A program made the translations under genes and the position numbers. The notes below the pieces were generated by a model that was not told the DNA's origin, ran no database searches, and saw only the letters and a list, made by a program, of their open reading frames with translations. This document shows, piece after piece, positions 31,967 to 39,207 of a stretch of 45,147 nt of DNA. Source of the stretch: Gemmatimonas sp. (GTDB lineage: Bacteria > Gemmatimonadota > Gemmatimonadetes > Gemmatimonadales > Gemmatimonadaceae); assembly GCA_013822425.1 (NCBI GenBank), contig PNKL01000021.1, positions 1-45,147 on the forward strand, written 5' to 3'. Position 1 is the stretch's first letter, and every line of letters begins with the position of its first letter.

Positions 31967-32670
31967 CGACTCCGACGCGCACGGGTTCCCTCGATCGCAT
32001 CGTTGCCGTGGCCGAGGCGTTGCCCGCACGCGTTCGCGACCAAGTCGTGTTCATCGGAGGGACAGTGCTTCCTCTCCTCGTGGATGTGGACGCCAAGTTT
32101 GACGCGCCGCGCCCAACACGCGACGTGGATGCAGTGACGGCGACGGTGAGCTACACACAGTACGGGCTGATTGAGGATGCACTGCGTGCGGCGCAATTCA
32201 GGCACGCACCCTCAGGCCCCATCAGCCGATGGATCGCCCCAAACGGCGAGATCTTCGACCTCTCGACGGCCGGTGACCACCCCGGGGGTACTGGCGCGAT
32301 CGTGGACCAGATGGCGATCGAGACCGCGGTGCCAATCCCTGAGTATTCGCATCTCCGCCAGCTGAGCGGCATTGGGTTCTTCTTGATGAAATCGGCTGCA
32401 TTCGCCGACCGCGGCGCGCGGGTCGCCTACGAGTCGAAGGACCTTGCGGACCTGGCAGTTTTGTTGGCGGGCCGTGAGACGCTGGTGGCCGAGGCAACGC
32501 AAGCCGCCGACAAAGTGCGCGAGATGATCCACATGCACGCGCGCGCGTTGCTTGAGAGTCCCGACCTCGCCGGCGCGCTGCGGTCGCACTATCGCGATCG
32601 GCATCCGATTCCGCCGGACACACCGGACAGTCTCGCCAACGACGTCGCGGCTGTTCTCGCAAGGTTGTAA
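31963..32670 (+). CDS. Nucleotidyltransferase, AbiEii-like toxin candidate
   Basis: 235 residues from GTG 31963 (GTGA overlap). Features of the polymerase-beta-like nucleotidyltransferase fold are a Gly-Gly motif in VVFIGGTVLPLL (G32-G33), a D-x-D in PTRDVDAV (D54, D56), and the strand IFDLSTA that would give the third acidic residue. A LMKSAAFADRGARVAYESKDLADLAVLL segment matches the region after the catalytic domain in AbiEii/AbiGii-type proteins. Such toxins transfer nucleotides to RNA or other targets. Pairing with an upstream winged-helix gene fits a type IV-like toxin-antitoxin or abortive-infection unit. Confidence 0.8.
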   Translation: MTTPTRTGSLDRIVAVAEALPARVRDQVVFIGGTVLPLLVDVDAKFDAPRPTRDVDAVTATVSYTQYGLIEDALRAAQFRHAPSGPISRWIAPNGEIFDLSTAGDHPGGTGAIVDQMAIETAVPIPEYSHLRQLSGIGFFLMKSAAFADRGARVAYESKDLADLAVLLAGRETLVAEATQAADKVREMIHMHARALLESPDLAGALRSHYRDRHPIPPDTPDSLANDVAAVLARL

Positions 32671-32710
32671 GCACTCCGGCGGTGTGTCCGGCCTGCGAAG
32701 ATGACGTTTC

Positions 32711-34051
32711 CTATTCCTTCGCCATCGCGAAGACGAATGGCTGCTGCACGAGCTGACGCACGGGTGTCCCGCGCAACGTGCCGGGAACGTAGCGCGCCGT
32801 TGCAATCGCGTCGCGAACTGCCGCTTCGAACGCCGTGATATCCGCGTTGTTCGCGTTGGTGGCCTTGCCTGCGGGGTCAACGCCGATAACGGAGCTCCTG
32901 GTGTCAACGTCCATAATGGAGATCTTCAGGACTTTGAAGCTCCCTGCCTCCACAGCACCGTCTGCGCCGACGATGAACTGCACCAGGACCTCGCATTCAA
33001 TTCCGGCCGCTTTCTGCACCGCTGGGTAGATCCCTCGGAAGGTCCCAGGAACCTGTCGCACCGGCTCTTCGAGCTGATACTCAAGGTAGGCGTTCGCAGG
33101 TCCTGCGGGTTGCACGACCTGCGATGCCGGCCGCGTCTGGCGGGCACTCGGGGCGGTGCCACCCCCGCTGTTGAGGGCAGACGAGCACGCGGTCACAATA
33201 GCCGCGACGGCGACCAGCGACAGCGCGGCCGCCAGAAGGCGTGAGTTTTGGGGACGGGTCGTGGTCATGGTCCGGATTCTCCGGGAAAGCAGTGAATGGG
33301 GTTCCGCGAGCATGGACGCGAGGGGCATGGACGGCTGCCGTTGGGCGAGCAGCATGAGGAGCCGGCCGTAGCGTGATGCATCATCTTCAGCCGTCAGCAC
33401 CCGGGCGTCGCAGTCCAGTTCAATGGCGGCGCGCAGGCGGTTGCGCATCCACCACACCGCCGGATGCCACGGCATCAGCACCACCGCACACTCGGCGGCC
33501 AGCAGCCACCGCGGATCATGCGCGCGGCAGTGTTCGCGCTCGTGCTGCAGGATGAGGCGGCACAGCGAGGGATCGACCTCATCCAGCCACCGGGGCCAGA
33601 GCACATGCGGCTGCACCCAACCCACCACGGCGGGGCCGGCGGCGTCCGAGAGCACGACGGGCGCGCCGTCGACCATCGCGCGTTCGCCCGTGTGGAGTGC
33701 GGAGGTTGCCGCGCGCGCGGCGCGCACGAGTCGCGCCAGCAGCACCAGCGACGCGAGGCCCCATAGGACGACAAGGCCTTGGGCAAGCCACGGACGGCTG
33801 GTTGCCGCAATGCGTGCCGCTTGTGAGACGACCACGACCGCCGGCAGCTGAATGGCCGCTGTCGTCGGTGAGGATAGCATGAACTGACCGATATTCGCCT
33901 GGATGAGCGGCCAGGCGGCTGTCGCGATCAGGGCAACCAGCCACGGCAGCCGTCGCGATGCGCCGAGCAGCCAGCGCGCCTGTTCCGTGGCCCAGGCGGC
34001 CAGCGCGGCGAGTACGCCGAAGACGAGGAGGGACCAGACGAGGGCGAGCAT
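32711..34051 (-). CDS. M56 (BlaR1-like) membrane metallopeptidase with TonB-like C-terminus
   Basis: 446 residues from ATG 34051, chosen for GGAGG 8 nt upstream and a TGATG overlap with BlaI; ATG 34057 is also in frame. Four membrane helices surround the zinc site HEREH (170-174), with ELDCDARVL downstream as the third-ligand region. There is no penicillin-binding sensor. Instead a further membrane segment (about 275-290) is followed by a periplasmic TonB-C-like domain (GIYPAVQKAAGIECEVLVQFIVGADGAVEAG...AVRDAIATARYVPG). By analogy it senses an envelope signal and triggers cleavage of the BlaI-type repressor. Confidence 0.88.
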   Translation of the reverse strand: MLALVWSLLVFGVLAALAAWATEQARWLLGASRRLPWLVALIATAAWPLIQANIGQFMLSSPTTAAIQLPAVVVVSQAARIAATSRPWLAQGLVVLWGLASLVLLARLVRAARAATSALHTGERAMVDGAPVVLSDAAGPAVVGWVQPHVLWPRWLDEVDPSLCRLILQHEREHCRAHDPRWLLAAECAVVLMPWHPAVWWMRNRLRAAIELDCDARVLTAEDDASRYGRLLMLLAQRQPSMPLASMLAEPHSLLSRRIRTMTTTRPQNSRLLAAALSLVAVAAIVTACSSALNSGGGTAPSARQTRPASQVVQPAGPANAYLEYQLEEPVRQVPGTFRGIYPAVQKAAGIECEVLVQFIVGADGAVEAGSFKVLKISIMDVDTRSSVIGVDPAGKATNANNADITAFEAAVRDAIATARYVPGTLRGTPVRQLVQQPFVFAMAKE

Positions 34052-34434
34052 CAGCATGCCCTCCCCTTGGGTTTCCTGGCACTGCTGACGCGCTTCGCCA
34101 GGTCGCGCAGTTCGTCGGGCGTGAGCGCTTCTGTTTCGACGAGGCGCGCCAACAGCAGCTCGGGCGATCCCTGAAAGAGCCGCGACAGCATGTGCGACAG
34201 CGCGCTCTTCTGCGCCGTACGCTGTGCAATGCGCGGCGCGTAGCGATGCGCTCTTCCCTCGACGGTGTGGGACAGGTATCCCTTGGCCTCGAGGTTGCGC
34301 AGGATGGTCAGCACGGTCGTGTAGGCCAGGTGGGCGGGGAGGCGTTGGCGCACTTCACCGACCGTCCCCGATCCGATCTCCCACAGCACCGCCATCACAT
34401 CGAGTTCACGATCTCCGAGCGCATGCTCATCCAT
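34051..34434 (-). CDS. BlaI/MecI-family repressor
   Basis: 127 residues from ATG 34434 with GGAGG about 5 nt upstream. The winged helix (LGDRELDVMAVLWEIGSGTVGEVRQRL, AYTTVLTILRNLEAKGYLSHTVEGRAHRYAP) and C-terminal dimer region are typical. It is the first gene of the pair with the M56 peptidase, which probably inactivates it. Two 16-bp operators of the family type lie in its promoter, so it represses this operon and perhaps others. Confidence 0.93.
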   Translation of the reverse strand: MDEHALGDRELDVMAVLWEIGSGTVGEVRQRLPAHLAYTTVLTILRNLEAKGYLSHTVEGRAHRYAPRIAQRTAQKSALSHMLSRLFQGSPELLLARLVETEALTPDELRDLAKRVSSARKPKGRAC

Positions 34435-34450
34435 TGGCGCCTCCAGTGAC

Positions 34451-34514
34451 TACTATGTGCGTAGTAGATAATGGGACACCGGGTTCGATTTGTCAACTAC
34501 GGTCGTAGTTGACA
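34451..34514 (-). promoter_or_regulatory. BlaI-operon promoter with two BlaI-type operators
   Basis: On the minus strand TTGACA (34496-34491), a 17-nt spacer and CATTAT (34473-34468) form the promoter. One operator, TACTA-N6-TAGTA (34451-34466), lies just past the -10. The other, AACTA-N6-TAGTT (34495-34510), sits in a longer dyad with 11-bp perfect arms (34491-34514) covering the -35. Both have the 5-6-5 spacing of known bla/mec operators (TACTACATATGTAGTA). Confidence 0.85.
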
Positions 34515-34564
34515 CTTGGTGGCAGGTGCCCCCGACCGCCCCGGAGGCACCCTACGGCGTCCGC

Positions 34565-34642
34565 GACCTCATACTGATCGCGCGCGGCCTGCATGATCGG
34601 TTTCGCCCAGTCCGGGATTGCTCCCGGAGGGACCTCATGTGT
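34565..34642 (-). pseudogene. C-terminal fragment of a zeta-toxin-like gene
   Basis: Read on the minus strand, this stretch gives THEVPPGAIPDWAKPIMQAA then RDQYEV. It closely matches the C-terminus of the zeta-type toxin at 44245-44877 (TYEAPRGSVPDWVKAIVQAA). No kinase domain precedes it: the upstream DNA is the end of the ABC permease gene. It is probably debris of a lost toxin gene. The remaining part of the 34435-34665 gap holds the BlaI promoter. Confidence 0.65.
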
Positions 34643-34665
34643 CGTTCGCGCGCGTCCAGCCCACG

Positions 34666-36165
34666 CTATTCGCGCACGGCCCGCAGACGCACCGGCGCCT
34701 GCCCCAGTGACTTCCAGTCCAGCCACACCAGCCTGGCTGGTGCCATGGCGCTGCCGGCGTGGGCCACTGGCCACCTTGCCTCCATCTTTATCCATGAGCG
34801 GACGACGGACATTCCCGGCAGGATCATCCATTTACTCGACGCACCGCCCCCCTGACCGAAGGTCGGAACGCCTCGGCGCGCCTTGTCGTCGACAAGAACG
34901 AGCCGGGGCAACACATACAACGCTGGGTTTTTCGCGCTCATTTTCTGCTGCACCGTGCGAACCGAGACGGTCGTCGCGACCGCTGAAGAGACCACCGGAT
35001 CCCGCTGCACCGAATCCACCTGGTACATCGTGCCCTCTGCCTGCACCTGGGCCCCCGATGTGAACGGCAGGATGGCCGCTATCCGGACCGCAAACGGCTC
35101 CACAGTTCCGACGAGTTCAATGCTCTCAATGCCGGAGGTCAGCCTTTTGAGTTCTCCGGGAGTCAAGTAGAGTGCTGATGAAGAGCCCGGATATATATCG
35201 ATCAGGGACGCACCGTCGGGCATCGGGTCGTGCAGTGGCACGGCCAAGGCTCCGACACGCATCGCAGCGAACGTGGTACCGTCGCGCGCGCGCACCAGAA
35301 GGCTCTTCACCGACACGACCAGCCGGGCGGCATCGCGCCAAGGCTTGCCACTCACGTGGAATCGCAGCATTTCCGGCCCATCGTTCGGCAGTGGACGATC
35401 GAAGACCAAGGAGATCTGCGGCGCCTCCGTGGGCGGCAGCGTCTTCACTACCGTTTCGACGCGATAACCCCGTGGAATTGAAAACGGGGTAACGACGAGG
35501 TACACCGCCAGCAGCGCTCCTCCGAATGCGCGCGCCCTGCGGACGGCATCGCGCTTCAGATACACATACGCCAGCACCGCCAGCGGCCCCACGTGGAGAA
35601 GCACCGCGGCAGCCAGCGTGGCGGTCTCGTTCGATCCGACGTTTGACCCGCTTCGCTTGAGAAAAGACGATACCATGAAGAGCGTCACGAGTCCCACAAA
35701 CACATTGGCAACGCTGCGCAAGTCGTGCGTGACGGCAGCGAGAGCCATGCCAGCGACTAGCCATGCGGCAAAGCCGAGCGAGGCCGGCCCGAGCGCCGAC
35801 CCATATTCACTCGAGGGAAACCCAATGTGGACGAGCGCCCACGCGAGCCCAGCCACCGGGAGCGCCACAACCAGTGCCGCGAGTACGAGTTTGGCGCCAA
35901 GTACCGCGGCCGGCTGAATCGGCCGGCTGACCCAGAAGGCGTCGGGCCGGTATGGCGAATCGGCCTGCACGGCGGAGGCCATCAGGAAGAAGCCGCCCAG
36001 GAACACGGTCACGGGCATCCCGTCAAACCAGCCCGTCGAACGGAGCGCGAACAAAAGCGCGGCGACTGTAGCCAGCAGCACGTAGGCAACGTACGCCACG
36101 ATCACCCACCGCAGGCGGCGCACATCGTTGAACAGCAGATGGCGCACTTGTGCGAACGCGTTCAT
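34666..36165 (-). CDS. ABC transporter permease (ABC-2-like)
   Basis: 499 residues from ATG 36165, overlapping the ATPase stop (ATGA). Six or more membrane helices lie in the first half (about 18-45, 55-68, 88-110, 125-145, 152-170, 185-203) and one near 225. The second half (from about 240) is a long hydrophilic region with beta strands and ends without a further clear membrane helix. It forms the membrane part of an exporter with the preceding ATPase, under a YtrA-type regulator. The substrate is unknown; such sets often respond to cell-wall antibiotics or metabolites. Confidence 0.85.
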   Translation of the reverse strand: MNAFAQVRHLLFNDVRRLRWVIVAYVAYVLLATVAALLFALRSTGWFDGMPVTVFLGGFFLMASAVQADSPYRPDAFWVSRPIQPAAVLGAKLVLAALVVALPVAGLAWALVHIGFPSSEYGSALGPASLGFAAWLVAGMALAAVTHDLRSVANVFVGLVTLFMVSSFLKRSGSNVGSNETATLAAAVLLHVGPLAVLAYVYLKRDAVRRARAFGGALLAVYLVVTPFSIPRGYRVETVVKTLPPTEAPQISLVFDRPLPNDGPEMLRFHVSGKPWRDAARLVVSVKSLLVRARDGTTFAAMRVGALAVPLHDPMPDGASLIDIYPGSSSALYLTPGELKRLTSGIESIELVGTVEPFAVRIAAILPFTSGAQVQAEGTMYQVDSVQRDPVVSSAVATTVSVRTVQQKMSAKNPALYVLPRLVLVDDKARRGVPTFGQGGGASSKWMILPGMSVVRSWIKMEARWPVAHAGSAMAPARLVWLDWKSLGQAPVRLRAVRE

Positions 36166-37079
36166 ACGCTCATCCCCCTGGCTGATGCGGAGGTGCCGCG
36201 GGCCAGCGCGATAAAGACTTCGCGAAGGGTCGCGTTGCGAATATCCAACCGCGAGGCTCCGGAAAACTGCTGGCGCAGCACCGCGGTGGCCGCCTCGCTG
36301 CCGTCCGTCTCGGCAATGAACGACATCATGCGACCGTTCTGCTCCACGGAGAACCAGCGGGCCGGGTGTGGACGCCCGATACCTGCGCCGTCGGCGAGTT
36401 GTACCTCAACGTGCTTGAAACGCTGGTGCAACTGGTCCATGGGTTCCGACAGGCGCATTCGTCCCTTCTGCAAGAAGCCCACCCAGTCCGCCAACATCTC
36501 CACCTCGGCGATGTCGTGCGAGCACACCAGCACGGTCCACCCCTCGGCACCCGCCGACTGCAGAAGTCCGCGCACCAGGTCATCGCGCACCAGCGCGTCC
36601 ATTCCCGTGAACGGTTCATCCATCACGAGCAGGGTCGGGCGCGGCGCGAGCGCGCAGAGCAGCGCCGCCTTCATCTGTTCGCCGCGCGAAAAGGTCTTGA
36701 ATCTGCGGTCAGGATCGAGCGAAAAACGTTCCCGAAGGTTGCGTGCCAACGCGGCGTCCCACGTCGGGTACAGCGGTGCCAGGAATGCCTCGGCCTCGCG
36801 CAGGCACATCGAGCCTGGCAGCGCCTGCCCCTCGGCGATGTAGCCGATGGATGTCTTGTCGGCCGCCGTCAGCGTCGCGCAGTCGCGTCCCATGACGGAA
36901 GCGTGCCCCGATTGCGCGCGCCGCAGGCCGAGCAGCACCTGCATGAGCGTGGTCTTGCCCGATCCGTTTGGACCAACGAGCGCGTACAGGGCGCCCGTGG
37001 GGACAGTCAGATCCAGGAGCCGCAGCGCCTGGACGCGCCCGTAGGCGTAGCTCAAGCGATTGACTTCAACCATGGACAT
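36162..37079 (-). CDS. ABC transporter ATP-binding protein
   Basis: 305 residues from ATG 37079 with GGAG 7 nt upstream. Walker A is GPNGSGKT (36-43), the signature is the divergent FSRGEQMK in place of LSGGQ, Walker B is LLVMDEPF, and the switch His is in VCSHD. A C-terminal extension of about 90 residues follows the nucleotide-binding domain. It powers the permease encoded downstream. The gene lies 41 nt after the GntR gene and probably shares its promoter. Confidence 0.93.
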   Translation of the reverse strand: MSMVEVNRLSYAYGRVQALRLLDLTVPTGALYALVGPNGSGKTTLMQVLLGLRRAQSGHASVMGRDCATLTAADKTSIGYIAEGQALPGSMCLREAEAFLAPLYPTWDAALARNLRERFSLDPDRRFKTFSRGEQMKAALLCALAPRPTLLVMDEPFTGMDALVRDDLVRGLLQSAGAEGWTVLVCSHDIAEVEMLADWVGFLQKGRMRLSEPMDQLHQRFKHVEVQLADGAGIGRPHPARWFSVEQNGRMMSFIAETDGSEAATAVLRQQFSGASRLDIRNATLREVFIALARGTSASARGMSV

Positions 37080-37120
37080 CAGCTGGCTCCAGCGTGGTTG
37101 GTCTGGTGCGAATCATGTGG

Positions 37121-37522
37121 CTAGCGCTCCGCCGAGCGCGGCTCATCGAACAGCTCACACCAGCGGTTCGCGACGGCGTCGACGAGTTCATCCTTGCTGA
37201 GACCGAGGCGCTTCGCCTCGACGAGCAGTTGCTCGAGGTCCTTGGACAACAGACCCCGGCGTTCCGCTGCGGTGGCGCGGCGCAGGCCGCTGACGACGGT
37301 GCCAATGCCAGGGCGGACTTCGATCAGCCCGGCCCGTTGCAGGTCGGCGACGACCTTCTGTGCGGTGTTCGGATTGATCTTCAGCGCGTGGCTGAGTTCC
37401 CGAACGGACGGGAACGTTGCGCCAGCGGCGAGATCACCGGAAACGATGGCCTTCGTCGCCGCGTAGACGACCTGGCGGTACGGTGATTCCCCTGGTACGA
37501 GCGTGACGGGAAAGGGCAGCAT
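37121..37522 (-). CDS. GntR-family regulator, YtrA subfamily
   Basis: 133 residues from ATG 37522. The N-terminal winged helix is typical of GntR (PYRQVVYAATKAIVSGDLAAGATFPSVRELSHALKINPNTAQKVVADLQRAGLIEVRPGIGTVV). The short C-terminal helical part of about 50 residues, without a ligand domain, is characteristic of YtrA-type repressors that control ABC exporters. No ribosome site precedes the ATG. The predicted transcription start is only a few nt upstream, so translation may be leaderless. Confidence 0.93.
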   Translation of the reverse strand: MLPFPVTLVPGESPYRQVVYAATKAIVSGDLAAGATFPSVRELSHALKINPNTAQKVVADLQRAGLIEVRPGIGTVVSGLRRATAAERRGLLSKDLEQLLVEAKRLGLSKDELVDAVANRWCELFDEPRSAER

Positions 37523-37526
37523 GATT

Positions 37527-37559
37527 GTGTACTATGTGTGCTAGTACACGTATTGTCAA
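37527..37559 (-). promoter_or_regulatory. Promoter of the GntR-ABC operon with internal palindrome
   Basis: On the minus strand TTGACA (37559-37554), 17 nt, then CATAGT (37536-37531). A perfect dyad GTGTACTA-N7-TAGTACAC (37527-37549) lies between and over the -10. It would block polymerase when bound, most simply by the YtrA-type protein encoded next. The start point near 37524 is 2-3 nt from ATG 37522. Confidence 0.82.
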
Positions 37560-37694
37560 TACCCAGCGTTCACCGTTCGGGCGTTTTATCAGGCCAAGCT
37601 CGAGAGACACGCGTCCATTTCCCGTGACGTCTTCCTGAAAACTGACTCCGCTCGCTACGTGTTGCCGGAACTTACGCGTGAAAAGCGTGAGGGC

Positions 37695-37719
37695 CGGGGT
37701 TCAACTCCTCGGTGGCCCA
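37695..37719 (+). other. tRNA 3'-end-like sequence (T-arm plus acceptor strand)
   Basis: CGGGG-TTCAACT-CCTCG folds as a standard T-arm with the GGTTCRANTCC consensus and is followed by GTGGCCC and A, like the 3' acceptor strand and discriminator. I find no matching 5' half (GGGCCAC), D-arm or anticodon arm upstream. It may be a tRNA gene's 3' end kept as an attachment-site remnant, or chance. The rest of the 37560-37796 gap shows no gene. Confidence 0.4.
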
Positions 37720-37731
37720 GGTAGGATAATA

Positions 37732-37763
37732 GAAGCCCCGCCGTCAGTTGGCGGCGGGGCTTC
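37732..37763. terminator. Intrinsic terminator
   Basis: A perfect 12-bp stem (GAAGCCCCGCCG with CGGCGGGGCTTC) and an 8-nt loop are followed on the plus strand by GTTTGTCT and on the minus strand by TATTATCC. It can end transcription from the AAA ATPase gene (minus strand) and anything read through the tRNA-like element (plus strand). Confidence 0.88.
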
Positions 37764-37796
37764 GTTTGTCTCCATGCACCGTGATGAAAAGGCCAG

Positions 37797-38969
37797 TTAC
37801 GGCATGACCCGCCTCATGAACTCATCAAACAGGGGCACGGTGAACGCCATGTCGCCATGCGCGGGGCTGTAGATCATGCCCTTGCGGATCAGGTTCGCTC
37901 GTGCCGGCCCCAGGCTGCTGAGTTTCAGGTGCAGCGCATCCGCAATAGCTGAACTTCGATGGGCTCCGGGACCCAGTCCCGCCATCGCGCGCATGAATCG
38001 CTTCTCTCCGGGCGTAAGCCTGTCAAAGCGGACGCGGAAGAAGTTCTCGTCGAGACGCGCGATCACTCTCGCCGTGGCGCTCCGCACGTCGGCCAGCGTG
38101 ATCGGCGAAGCCATCGCGTGATTCCACGATTGGTAGCCCCACTCCTGAAGGAAGTAGGGATAGCCCTGTGTCAATTGGAAGATCTCGTCAAGCGCATCCG
38201 GCTCGATGTCGACTCCGACAGCCCTCGTCGGATCACTGACGGCCTTTTTCGCGTCTGCTTCGCAGAGTGCACCGATCTTCGGAAAGCTGAACAGTCGCTC
38301 CGCATAGGATTTCGATTCTCCGGCCAATCCAGGCAGGATTGGAAGGCCGGCGCCGAGCAGCACAAATGGCATCCGGCTTTGCTGCATCTTGTGCATGGCC
38401 ATGATCAGCGCGCTGAGCTCGTTCGGCGTGAAGTACTGGAGCTCGTCGATCAAGAGCGCCACGGGGATGCCGCGTTCAGCGGCCGCTTCCGCGACCGCCA
38501 TGAACAAGTTCGGGAGATCACTCTCGAGATCGCCGCTGTCCGCGGCCCCCGTTTCGGCCTCGATGTCGAGTCCGACCTCGACCCCATGCACGGTCAATCT
38601 GACGCCGTTGATGAAACCCTTGAGCACGGCGAGCCCCCGCTTCGCCTTGTTCCCGGCACCCGCGATCCTGTCGAGTTCATGAAGCAGCTTCCGCAGCGGA
38701 GGTACGAGCATCGCAGCCAGCGACTTGTCCTCATGCGCCTCAAGCGCCAGGGTGCGATATCCCTCCTGGATGGCGAGGCGCTCGATCTCGTTGAGCAACA
38801 CGGTCTTGCCGACGCCGCGTAACCCAGTGAGGAGGATGCTCTTCTCTGGGCGCCGAACCTTGATTCTTCCGAGAAGGATACGCGCCTCCTCGAGAATCCC
38901 GGCTCGTCCAACGAGTTCGGGAGGTGGCGACCCCGCGCCTGGCGAGAATGGGTTCGCAATCGGGTCCAT
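37797..38969 (-). CDS. AAA-family ATPase (STAND/orc-like) with C-terminal winged helix
   Basis: 390 residues from ATG 38969. Walker A is GLRGVGKT (49-56) and Walker B is ALLIDELQYF (D175-E176). A sensor strand FVLLGAGLP and a lid region (LTQGYPYFLQEWGYQSW) follow, as in archaeal-type ATPases (AAA_16/ATPase_2 group). The last 80 residues (TPGEKRFMRAMAGLGPGAHRSSAIADAL...) look like a winged helix. Such stand-alone ATPases are common in mobile or accessory DNA; the role is unknown. The gene has AT-rich flanks and no operon partner. Confidence 0.85.
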   Translation of the reverse strand: MDPIANPFSPGAGSPPPELVGRAGILEEARILLGRIKVRRPEKSILLTGLRGVGKTVLLNEIERLAIQEGYRTLALEAHEDKSLAAMLVPPLRKLLHELDRIAGAGNKAKRGLAVLKGFINGVRLTVHGVEVGLDIEAETGAADSGDLESDLPNLFMAVAEAAAERGIPVALLIDELQYFTPNELSALIMAMHKMQQSRMPFVLLGAGLPILPGLAGESKSYAERLFSFPKIGALCEADAKKAVSDPTRAVGVDIEPDALDEIFQLTQGYPYFLQEWGYQSWNHAMASPITLADVRSATARVIARLDENFFRVRFDRLTPGEKRFMRAMAGLGPGAHRSSAIADALHLKLSSLGPARANLIRKGMIYSPAHGDMAFTVPLFDEFMRRVMP

Positions 38970-39172
38970 GTGCGGGGTTGGAGGTTCTACAATTATACGA
39001 GTATCTAAGAGAAATGCACTATACTCTGATATATATTGCTATAGATGACCTAAGGGGCTGTGTGTCATATACTTAGCATCATAGCAGCGTGGATTCTGAT
39101 AGCTGTTGTGGCCGACTTCGACCGTTGTCGCGACAGGTTATTCGTCCAAGAGTCCCTTTATACCCTCAACAC
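38970..39172. other. AT-rich intergenic region with ATPase promoter
   Basis: About 200 nt, much lower in GC than its surroundings (TATATATTGCTATAG and similar). On the minus strand TATAAT (38997-38992) lies about 23 nt before the ATPase start; its -35 is weak. No gene was found. The base composition suggests acquired DNA or a promoter hub between divergent genes. Confidence 0.55.
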
Positions 39173-39201
39173 TTGATGTAATAACAGGCATGATGTAGAA
39201 T
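39173..39201 (+). promoter_or_regulatory. Sigma-70 promoter placed for leaderless transcription
   Basis: TTGATG (39173-39178), a 17-nt spacer and TAGAAT (39196-39201). The expected start, about 7 nt after the -10, falls on the A of ATG 39208. There is no ribosome-binding site before that ATG, in agreement with a leaderless message. Confidence 0.7.
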
Positions 39202-39207
39202 CTGGCC

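Noticed and set aside
37592-37719. Complete tRNA or tmRNA gene
   Set aside because: Only a T-arm and a 3' acceptor-like strand are seen; no pairing 5' acceptor, D-arm, anticodon arm or tag frame could be found upstream.
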